Assembly (NCBI GenBank): GCA_003508005.1
Contig: DNUE01000013.1
Coordinates: 163,897-193,865, forward strand
Direction of reading: 5' to 3'
DNA: 29,969 nucleotides
From: Desulfobulbaceae bacterium
GTDB taxonomy: Bacteria > Desulfobacterota > Desulfobulbia > Desulfobulbales > Desulfobulbaceae
The notes under the pieces were generated by a model, which did no database searches, was not told where the DNA came from, and was given only the letters and a program-made list of their open reading frames with translations. Positions 1 to 5,772 of this stretch are shown here, in pieces (position 1 is the stretch's first letter; each line of letters begins with the position of its first letter). The position numbers and the translations under genes are program-made.

Positions 1-49
1 CAATGGAGCGCAGCGGAATTGCCAGGCCGCGTTGATGCGGTTGTTAGCC
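1..49 (-). repeat. Partial attC recombination site of the amidotransferase cassette
   Basis: On the minus strand the site opens with the core box GGCTAAC (43-49), which also supplies the TAA stop of the amidotransferase gene. An L''-like arm follows, ACCGCATCAACGCGG. The rest of the site lies beyond the left edge of the window, so the cassette array continues leftwards. The call rests on position and on resemblance to the four complete sites to the right. Confidence 0.6.
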
Positions 50-739
50 AAAGTTTTGTTTAAGAAAAGCAAGGATGCAACCCATCAGATGATTTATCGT
101 TTTGTAACGATTTGGGCTCGCAGACAGGATCTCTTCCTCTGTCTGTACGTATGTTGATGGAACCAATTCATCGCGACAATGAGAGACAATCTGCCCTGCC
201 GACTCCGGTGTTGTTTCAAGGTGGAATTGCAAACCGATCACCGACTTACCGAGTTGAAACGCCTGATTCTCGCATCCTTCACTCTTCGCCAGCCGTATCG
301 CGCCCGATGGCAAATCAAATGTCTCTCCGTGCCAATGAAATACCGTTTCTGACGGTGGAAAACTGAAAATGGAGCCGTCGATAGAATCAACCGTATAGAT
401 CGGAAACCACCCGATTTCCTTCACGGGGTTGGGAAAGACTCTCGCCCCCATTGAGCTTGCAATCATCTGAGCACCAAGACAGATCCCCAAAACCGGCTTT
501 CCAGACTCGATGACTTCACGAACGAACTGCTTTTCTGAAACAAGCCAAGGGAATTTATCTTCATCATTCACACTCATCGGGCCGCCCATGATCACAAGCA
601 AGTCTATTGCCTTGGTATCCGGCAATTCGGTTGATTCAAAGAACCGTGTGTGAGTCAACTCGTACCCTTTTGTTTCCAACCAAGGCTCAATGCTGCCAAG
701 TCCTTCAAACGGAACGTGTTGCAAGTAGTGTGCGCGCAT
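44..739 (-). CDS. Class I glutamine amidotransferase-like protein (integron cassette)
   Basis: A 231-aa protein of the GMP-synthase-like class I glutamine amidotransferase fold, the domain that releases ammonia from glutamine. The nucleophile elbow GKPVLGICLGAQ is present (Cys about residue 87), and the His-Glu pair lies in GLQFHLETTPE (about residues 173 and 175), so the triad looks intact. There is no fused synthetase domain, so the acceptor substrate is unknown. The frame stays open upstream to 781, but those 14 codons lie in the attC site of the next cassette; the ATG at 739 is the sensible start and gives the family-like N-terminus. The stop codon TAA lies inside the next attC core box. 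It is the cassette farthest from intI among those visible. Free-standing members of the family include GMP synthase-like and peptide-modifying enzymes; which one this is cannot be told. Confidence 0.8.
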   Translation of the reverse strand: MRAHYLQHVPFEGLGSIEPWLETKGYELTHTRFFESTELPDTKAIDLLVIMGGPMSVNDEDKFPWLVSEKQFVREVIESGKPVLGICLGAQMIASSMGARVFPNPVKEIGWFPIYTVDSIDGSIFSFPPSETVFHWHGETFDLPSGAIRLAKSEGCENQAFQLGKSVIGLQFHLETTPESAGQIVSHCRDELVPSTYVQTEEEILSASPNRYKTINHLMGCILAFLKQNFG

Positions 740-754
740 TCTCTTTCCTGCGAT

Positions 755-866
755 GGCTAACGCTTGGCCTAACCAGCACAAGGGAAAGTGATGGTTGAAA
801 ATGTTGACACACCGGCCTTGACTGGAGCGCGTAGGGGTGATTGTCTGGTTGAGGCCATTGTTATGG
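755..866 (-). repeat. attC site
   Basis: On the minus strand the site runs from core box CCATAAC (860-866) to core box GTTAGCC (755-761). Inner arms GGCCTCAACCAGAC and GTGCTGGTTAGGCC pair with each other, giving the folded imperfect palindrome typical of integron attC sites. It lies between the 3' end of the BACON-like gene (874) and the start of the amidotransferase gene (739). At 112 bp it is within the usual range. Confidence 0.85.
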
Positions 867-873
867 CAGTTTC

Positions 874-1617
874 TTATTTTTTGGTATCATTAAGCAATAA
901 TGGAATATACGGCAAATAAGTTGGAAATTGCTCAGGTATAAGTTTACCATATTGCTCAATATATATAATTTTATTTCTTACTGATATATTTCCATTTCTC
1001 ATCTGGCTCAACATGTTTTCCTGCACGGAATACTTAATTAAACCATATCCAGAATTATATAAATTACTTGTAATTGATATCCAGCTGTCACTGCTCTGTG
1101 GAATCCAGAAACAATTTGGTGGACTAATTACAGTAATGCCTCCTTCTTGTCTTTTAAAATCAAAATATAATGTTTCATTTTCTAAAAAAATAAGATGATA
1201 GCATGGTTCAACTGTACCATTATTACCAATCGCTGTTACATTAACTTTGCCAACCTCAGGATTTTCGTATAAAGATATATAATAAGCTCCTGTCGATGAT
1301 AATGTAAATGTATTTTCAATACCCATATATCCTGAATCAGTATTAACACGATCACAATTTTCTGTATCCTTATACAATCTCAGGATTGCGCCTGTTGCAG
1401 TAACATATAATTTGGCAGGAATCTTCTCAATCTTGAATTTTAAAACCTTCCGAAAACCCCACCCTTCACCTGAATCACCCTGATATATAAAGGATTGCGG
1501 GTTAATATCTACGATAAAATCTTGATTGAAATTACATCCTTGTGCATAAGATTTCGAGAATGAGATTAACAAGAAAATTAGGCAACAGCAGGAAATAAAC
1601 ATTATATTTTGTTTCAT
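874..1617 (-). CDS. Secreted BACON-domain-like protein (integron cassette)
   Basis: A 247-aa exported protein. The N-terminus has a clear signal peptide: a Lys after the start, a hydrophobic Cys/Leu/Ile stretch, then a likely cleavage after SYAQ. The central part (about residues 30-125) is beta-rich with no family I recognise. The C-terminal third (about 165-225) resembles the BACON/BACON-2 fold: a Cys-Trp pair in PPNCFWIPQSSDSWISI followed by GYGLIKYSV and NGNISVRNKIIYIEQYG, matching the usual W-ITI...G-G-V-YSV...G-ITI order. BACON domains are associated with carbohydrate or mucin binding, but the ligand here is unknown. I chose the ATG at 1617 rather than 1626 because AAGGA lies 8 nt upstream of it. 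Low GC compared with the backbone fits a captured cassette. It probably acts in the periplasm or outside the cell. Confidence 0.65.
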   Translation of the reverse strand: MKQNIMFISCCCLIFLLISFSKSYAQGCNFNQDFIVDINPQSFIYQGDSGEGWGFRKVLKFKIEKIPAKLYVTATGAILRLYKDTENCDRVNTDSGYMGIENTFTLSSTGAYYISLYENPEVGKVNVTAIGNNGTVEPCYHLIFLENETLYFDFKRQEGGITVISPPNCFWIPQSSDSWISITSNLYNSGYGLIKYSVQENMLSQMRNGNISVRNKIIYIEQYGKLIPEQFPTYLPYIPLLLNDTKK

Positions 1618-1644
1618 AGGCCACATCCTTAGATTTGATTGAAA

Positions 1645-1752
1645 CCATAACGTTTGGCATAAGCCGATTAGGCAACTGGTGCAAGAGCAATAGAGACATT
1701 GCCCTGCTTACAAGCAGTGCTGGTCGCAATCGGCTTGATGCCCTTGTTATGC
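1645..1752 (-). repeat. attC site
   Basis: On the minus strand the site runs from core box GCATAAC (1746-1752) to GTTATGG (1645-1651). Inner arms AAGCCGATTG and CTAATCGGCTT pair, with unpaired bases on one arm. It is 108 bp and closely resembles the site at 2263-2371. It separates the one-TM cassette gene from the BACON-like gene. Confidence 0.88.
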
Positions 1753-1766
1753 TATATTTATAAATT

Positions 1767-2252
1767 TTAATGTGTTGATATTGCATTAAACTTAACGGCT
1801 CCTGCAAGCTTTAGAGCTTTTGTAACTACATACTCGACATTTTCCTCTGTTATGTGGTTTATTGTATTTATGCCATGTACATTTACTTTGGTAAAAAGGA
1901 ATATTTTTCTTTCAAGAAGTTGGATAAATGAATGACGGAAAAAAACTGAATAAAAATCTGTTAATTTCATTTTATTATCTCTAATATTTTGTGATTTTTC
2001 GTAGTTAAGTAGGTCGACTTGATAGCTCGGCTCGTTTGTATTGAAATCTCGGCCAACACCTAGCAACCTGCTTCTTTTTCTCAACTTTGAAATATGTAGT
2101 ATCGGTGCAAGACTTAATACATTGTACTTTGTTTTGAATTTGATCGTGTCACCCTGGAAGTAAATGTCTACTTCTGTTGCTAGTGCTTGGATGAGCAAAT
2201 AATAAATTGCACCGACAAAGAGTGCAGTAAATGCGGTTATTATTAAATCCAT
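1767..2252 (-). CDS. Hypothetical membrane-anchored protein (integron cassette)
   Basis: A 161-aa protein I do not recognise. One N-terminal hydrophobic segment (about residues 3-25, LIITAFTALFVGAIYYLLIQ) should anchor it in the inner membrane. The remainder is mixed polar and basic, with KLRKRSRLLGVGRDF near residues 57-71 and a C-terminal segment NVEYVVTKALKLAGAVKF. I see no catalytic motif. The start lies directly after an attC site, with no good ribosome-binding site, as is common in cassettes. The AT-rich composition matches the neighbouring cassettes and not the chromosomal backbone. It could be a small sensor, an effector, or an envelope protein. Confidence 0.6.
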   Translation of the reverse strand: MDLIITAFTALFVGAIYYLLIQALATEVDIYFQGDTIKFKTKYNVLSLAPILHISKLRKRSRLLGVGRDFNTNEPSYQVDLLNYEKSQNIRDNKMKLTDFYSVFFRHSFIQLLERKIFLFTKVNVHGINTINHITEENVEYVVTKALKLAGAVKFNAISTH

Positions 2253-2262
2253 ATACGATCAA

Positions 2263-2371
2263 GCATAACGTTTGGCCTAAGCCGATTAGGTAGTTGGTGA
2301 CAAAAGCAATAGAAACAATGCCTTGCTTATAAGCAGCTCTGGTCGCAATCGGCTTGATGCCTTTGTTATGC
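2263..2371 (-). repeat. attC site
   Basis: On the minus strand it runs from core box GCATAAC (2365-2371) to GTTATGC (2263-2269). Inner arms AAGCCGATTG and CTAATCGGCTT are identical to those of the site at 1645-1752. The stop codon TAA of the multi-TM cassette gene is embedded in the first core box. Length 109 bp. Confidence 0.88.
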
Positions 2372-2695
2372 CCAATTCATTAAAGTAAATATTAAAAACA
2401 ACATAGATATTATTAAAGAATATTTTTTCTTAAATGCTATTGATTTAATTTTTAAAATACTATTTTGCCATTTGACCAAAAAGATAGTAACAATTAAATT
2501 TAAAATATAATAAAAAATAAAATATATAAAACCGGGTTCAATTTTAAATACATTTACAATCACAAATATCCATATAGGGTTTATGTAATTAAAAATAAAT
2601 AAACCGCTGATTATTGATATACATGTATTGAGGTAATATAGATCATCTGTGCTTTCTGAAGTTAAATAATTTTTGAGTTTAGATTTTATTGGCAT
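2366..2695 (-). CDS. Hypothetical small multi-transmembrane protein (integron cassette)
   Basis: A 109-aa, very hydrophobic, AT-rich protein with about three membrane-spanning segments (around residues 22-45, 47-70 and 88-107) and a short basic N-terminal tail. No family is recognised. The frame is open upstream to 2839, but that extension runs through the attC site at 2692-2817. The start is therefore placed at the ATG at 2695, which lies inside the degenerate core box of that site. The stop TAA lies in the core box of the following attC, so the coding region fills the cassette from core box to core box. Without a visible ribosome-binding site, expression may depend on read-through from upstream. 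It may be an integral membrane effector or a regulator, but the sequence does not say which. Confidence 0.5.
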   Translation of the reverse strand: MPIKSKLKNYLTSESTDDLYYLNTCISIISGLFIFNYINPIWIFVIVNVFKIEPGFIYFIFYYILNLIVTIFLVKWQNSILKIKSIAFKKKYSLIISMLFLIFTLMNWA

Positions 2696-2817
2696 AATGC
2701 CAAGCTCACTTGCCGCAAGGGGACACAAAGGCATGCAACAACCACCGTAAACAAAAAAAGGGGCAACAGGCAATAAGCCCGCGCCCCTTGCGGTCAATGT
2801 GCAGCGTTTTGTTGTGT
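2692..2817 (-). repeat. attC site of the first (two-gene) cassette, with degenerate core box
   Basis: On the minus strand it starts with core box ACACAAC (2811-2817), and the outer box on the other side reads ATTATGC (2692-2698) instead of GTTATGC. A perfect 10-bp stem, CCGCAAGGGG (2713-2722) against CCCCTTGCGG (2784-2793), forms the arms. A loop of about 60 nt lies between the arms. Sequence and arms differ from the two near-identical attC sites farther along, so this cassette has a different origin. The G-to-A change in the core triplet may weaken recombination. Confidence 0.7.
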
Positions 2818-2828
2818 GAAATAGAGCC

Positions 2829-3023
2829 TTATTTCGCAAGAAGCATGCTAGGATGTAAGACTTTCACTGTCACATGTAACCCCGGATTTGTTGACGATGT
2901 AACTTTGGCAGTTGTTGAATCTATTTTAACACCTGATAATGAAACTTTTTCTCGATATGCAGTTTGCTGCTTGCCAACATTACGATCAGAAGTTGGACAA
3001 CAGGTGTTATTGTCTTTGGACAT
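2829..3023 (-). CDS. Hypothetical 64-aa protein, second gene of the first cassette
   Basis: A small soluble protein with no recognised family and no membrane segment. It contains an adjacent Cys pair (TCCP, residues 8-9) and a Ser/Thr-rich middle. It has a textbook ribosome-binding site, GGAGGAG, with ATAA before the ATG. Its start overlaps the end of the upstream GAF-like gene by 17 nt in another frame, and no attC site separates the two. The two genes therefore form one two-gene cassette and are probably translated together. Such a pairing suggests an immunity, antitoxin or accessory partner of the membrane protein, but this is inference only. The stop is 11 bp before the attC core box. Confidence 0.6.
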   Translation of the reverse strand: MSKDNNTCCPTSDRNVGKQQTAYREKVSLSGVKIDSTTAKVTSSTNPGLHVTVKVLHPSMLLAK

Positions 3024-4092
3024 TTATCTCCTCCAATTTCATTGCGGATATGTTGAAATAAGCCCTAAGTAAAAAATAATAAAAATCGGCAACTAATGCT
3101 CCACTATCAAAATCATATTTGTCAGAAAAAACACCAGACACCTTTGAGTCGATACACAAAAAACCAAAAATTTCTGGCTCATTACTTTCTGTATCGGCAT
3201 GTTGATGTATTTTCCTAATAGGCCACGTGAAAGAAGTTTTGTAGCCGAGCTGTTGTGACTTTTTCTTTTTTGAATTGATTTCAAGATGAGAATTTTGATA
3301 ATTTTCTTCGGTGTCAACGTCATTAACAAGCCAAAAACGCGCTTTATTAGCAACTAATTCAAAAAAATCGCTGTTATTTTCAATCTTATCGTTTTCTCGA
3401 TCCTTGTTAACCGGCATGCAACTTGAGGATGAACTCCTTACAAAAGTTTCAACTTTCAATGTAGAAAAATCGACAATCACTTTTATGCAAGCTCTACAAG
3501 GTGCGCCAGTCACAGTTGTAAAAAATTTTTCAAACTCGTTCAGGCTCGATTGTATATATTGCTTAGCATTTACTTTATCTAAATCTTTCTTTCCATTGTG
3601 TTCCGGGAAAATTTTTTGCCAATTATCTCTAATAATATGAATCACATGGTGCAAAAAATAAATAGAATGTGCAATTCTGTATTTTCTTCCACTCGTAAAT
3701 TCACGATAAACTGTTCCGGTCAAAATAAACGATAAAATAACCAGAAGCAACAGTTGGTTGGTTGAGGTGTAATCATTTTTATTCTGGATCACGCCAAATA
3801 GTAAATTTTTCTCTGTAGGGGAAAGGGATGCGGGGATTGAATTATAGAAAATGGAAGCATTAGTTATTTCTTTGTCAAGAAAAGGCTCAACGAATTTAAT
3901 TGCTTCTGGAGACAACTGATTTTTTATACATTCATATGATTCTTTTTCGATGAAATTGTGATCTATTTTCAGCAAGTTAGGCCAAAAAGCAAGAGCCAGC
4001 CCCAGGAAGAGTGTAAAAATACTCAGGAATGTACCAACCCCACTGCGTAGCCCCTTTATGTAGCATACAATTAATTTTATCCTTTGAACCAT
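3007..4092 (-). CDS. Two-TM protein with cytoplasmic GAF-like domain (first integron cassette)
   Basis: A 361-aa inner-membrane protein. TM1 is at about residues 20-36 and TM2 at about 112-129, with an intervening loop of about 75 residues. The rest (about 150-361) is cytoplasmic and GAF-like: an amphipathic helix, then beta strands around ACIKVIVDFSTLKVETFVRS, a long variable loop, TSFTWPIRKI, EPEIFGFLCIDSKV and a final helix. That strand-loop-'GFLCID' pattern is the usual end of a GAF fold, which binds small molecules or cyclic nucleotides. No catalytic domain follows, so it may sense a ligand and act through its membrane part. It is the cassette nearest intI, hence the one best placed for expression. 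The downstream 64-aa gene overlaps it. The domain assignment is by eye and moderate; a signal-gated membrane effector is possible. Confidence 0.6.
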   Translation of the reverse strand: MVQRIKLIVCYIKGLRSGVGTFLSIFTLFLGLALAFWPNLLKIDHNFIEKESYECIKNQLSPEAIKFVEPFLDKEITNASIFYNSIPASLSPTEKNLLFGVIQNKNDYTSTNQLLLLVILSFILTGTVYREFTSGRKYRIAHSIYFLHHVIHIIRDNWQKIFPEHNGKKDLDKVNAKQYIQSSLNEFEKFFTTVTGAPCRACIKVIVDFSTLKVETFVRSSSSSCMPVNKDRENDKIENNSDFFELVANKARFWLVNDVDTEENYQNSHLEINSKKKKSQQLGYKTSFTWPIRKIHQHADTESNEPEIFGFLCIDSKVSGVFSDKYDFDSGALVADFYYFLLRAYFNISAMKLEEINVQRQ

Positions 4093-4289
4093 TTTTTTAC
4101 AACTCCATATTCTGAGGCTTGTAACAAGCTGTTTTTAGAGGATAAAGTCCATTTTTTGCTACACACAACTATATGATTATCTAGCGCGCTGCGTTTTTCG
4201 CAGAGCGGGTTACTATTTTGTAACTAATGCTGGAATATCATCGCTATTTGATTATTATCTTGCATACCATGCTGTGTTTTCATAAATAT
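4093..4289 (-). other. attI / cassette-promoter region
   Basis: Non-coding stretch between the first cassette gene and the divergent integrase gene, where attI and the cassette promoter Pc should lie. A core-like box, GTTGTGT on the minus strand (4163-4169), matches the box of the first cassette's attC and is the best candidate for the attI/cassette junction. On the minus strand TTGTGT and TATCCT are spaced by 18 nt, a possible but weak Pc. A hairpin, CGCGCTGCG with CGCAGAGCG around TTTTT, lies at 4185-4208. The boundaries are not certain. Confidence 0.4.
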
Positions 4290-4319
4290 ATAATATTATA
4301 TAGCGCTATATAATATTAT
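4290..4319. promoter_or_regulatory. Perfect 30-bp palindrome at the intI promoter
   Basis: ATAATATTATATAGC (4290-4304) is followed directly by its exact reverse complement (4305-4319) with no spacer. TATAAT hexamers occur on both arms (4289-4294 and 4309-4314). It sits 14 bp before the chosen intI start. It is a likely operator overlapping the -10 region, or a cruciform-forming element. The corresponding stretch in the second intI copy (about 19990-20016) has lost the symmetry. Confidence 0.6.
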
Positions 4320-4332
4320 GGTAGAATTATTT

Positions 4333-5586
4333 ATGGATACTTTGCCAGGTTTTCGAAATTTTCTGGTGGGCAAAAAGCTGGCGGCGGACAAAAAACTCGC
4401 CTTTTTCCTCCAGTGGGTTTCATCTTTTATTTCCTATTGCCGTGCAGAGAAGTGCTCTCCTGCTGACGACAGCAGAATCATTCTGTTTCTCAACCTCCTG
4501 GCCAAGACCAAAGAGGATTGGCAGGTCAACCAGGCGCGAGAGGCCCTCAGGCTCTATCACTTTTATCTTTCCGGCATGGCGCAGCAGCAAGAACATCCCA
4601 CGGTTGCCGACGTCCGGGATGCAGATGCCCACTGGCGAGCTGTTGCCCTGCAAATGCGGGAGGCGCTCCGGTTGCGCCATCGTTCGCTCAGCACGGAAAA
4701 AACCTATATGAAATGGCTCCGTTCTTTGTATACCTTTCTTCAGGGAAAGAATCCAGATGACATCGATTCCCGGGACGTGAAAAATTTTATGAGCTACCTG
4801 GCGGTCTCGCGCAACGTCTCGTCATCCACCCAGAACCAGGCTTTCAATGCCATCCTCTTTCTCTTCCGGAATGTCCTTGACCGGCCGATGGGGGATATTG
4901 CCGAAACCGTCCGGGCCAAAAAGAAGCGAAGGCTGCCGGTGGTTCTGAACAAGAAGGAGATCGAGGCGATCCTGCAGCACCTCTCCCCCCTTCACCGGCT
5001 TATGGCAAGAACGATCTACGGCTGCGGGCTTCGCGTCCAGGAGTGCCTGAGCCTGCGGGTCAAGGATCTGGATTTTGAGCAGGTAAGCCTGATTGTCCGC
5101 TCCGGCAAAGGGGACAAGGACCGGCTGACCGTCCTGCCTGAATCCCTGAAAGGCGATCTGCAGGGACAGATCGCGCGCGCCCGCGAACTGTTCGAGTTCG
5201 ACCGGAAGCACGGGGCAATGGGTGTAAGCCTGCCCGATGCCCTGGAGAGAAAATATCCCAATGCCGGGAAGGAATGGGGCTGGTTCTGGGTTTTCCCGGC
5301 GCAAACCCATTCCCAGGACCCCAGATCGGGGATTTTTCGCCGGCACCACATCCATGTCACCAGCCTGCAGCGCGGTTTCAGGCAGGCCGTGCAGGCAGCG
5401 GGGATAGTCGGCACCGCCACTGTCCATTCGCTGCGGCACAGCTTTGCCACCCATCTTCTCGAACGGGGGCATGACATCCGGACGATCCAGGAACTGCTCG
5501 GCCACAGCAGTGTGCAGACCACCATGATCTATACCCACGTGGCCGGTAAGAACATTCTCGGCGTCACCAGTCCCCTTGATTTCTGA
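4333..5586 (+). CDS. intI: Integron integrase (tyrosine recombinase, IntI type)
   Basis: A tyrosine recombinase that integrates and excises gene cassettes at attI and attC sites. Catalytic residues, counted from an upstream ATG at 4318: Arg239 (CGLRVQECLSLR), His370 and Arg373 (VHSLRHSFATHLL), His396 (LLGHSSVQTT) and nucleophile Tyr405 (MIYTHV). The integron-specific insertion is present at about 309-328 (LERKYPNAGKEWGWFWVFPA), which separates IntI from XerC/D. It is about 80-100 residues longer than classical IntI1: a first SAM-like core-binding segment (about 10-88) precedes the usual one (about 113-195). The ATG at 4333 is preferred to 4318 because 4318 lies at the edge of the palindrome and is not conserved in the decayed second copy, whereas the 4333 ATG is. 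The protein looks intact and likely active. It is transcribed away from the cassettes, as usual. Confidence 0.93.
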   Translation: MDTLPGFRNFLVGKKLAADKKLAFFLQWVSSFISYCRAEKCSPADDSRIILFLNLLAKTKEDWQVNQAREALRLYHFYLSGMAQQQEHPTVADVRDADAHWRAVALQMREALRLRHRSLSTEKTYMKWLRSLYTFLQGKNPDDIDSRDVKNFMSYLAVSRNVSSSTQNQAFNAILFLFRNVLDRPMGDIAETVRAKKKRRLPVVLNKKEIEAILQHLSPLHRLMARTIYGCGLRVQECLSLRVKDLDFEQVSLIVRSGKGDKDRLTVLPESLKGDLQGQIARARELFEFDRKHGAMGVSLPDALERKYPNAGKEWGWFWVFPAQTHSQDPRSGIFRRHHIHVTSLQRGFRQAVQAAGIVGTATVHSLRHSFATHLLERGHDIRTIQELLGHSSVQTTMIYTHVAGKNILGVTSPLDF

Positions 5587-5714
5587 ACCGGACCTTCACG
5601 CCCCTGCCGGCATTTTAACTGGCCGCCTTCATCTCGCACCATTCACGGTGGCGAGCCGACGGCGGACCGGTTTCCGGAACCGGGCAGCGACGACGCCCGC
5701 TTGAAATTCCGCAT
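5587..5714 (+). repeat. 3' flank of intI, repeated at 20218-20344
   Basis: This non-coding stretch after the intI stop is homologous to the stretch after the ruined second intI. Shared pieces in the same order include CTGGCCGCCT, TGGCGAGCCG and a final block GAAATTCCGCAT against AAAATTGCGCAT. A short inverted repeat, CCGGTT-TCCGG-AACCGG (5667-5683), could act as a weak transcription stop. The region up to the kinase stop at 5773 holds nothing else I can identify. Confidence 0.65.
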
Positions 5715-5772
5715 TTACCAGGGGAGGGGGAGAGATCGATTCCGCCGAACAGCGCATGGACTGACATATTCT

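Noticed and set aside
2713..2793. The 10-bp inverted repeat as a transcription terminator
   Set aside because: The loop is about 60 nt, no T-run follows the second arm, and the position and core boxes fit an attC site.
2696..2839. A 48-codon N-terminal extension of the multi-TM cassette protein
   Set aside because: It runs through an attC site with a 10-bp perfect stem; the ATG at 2695 in the core box is the better start.
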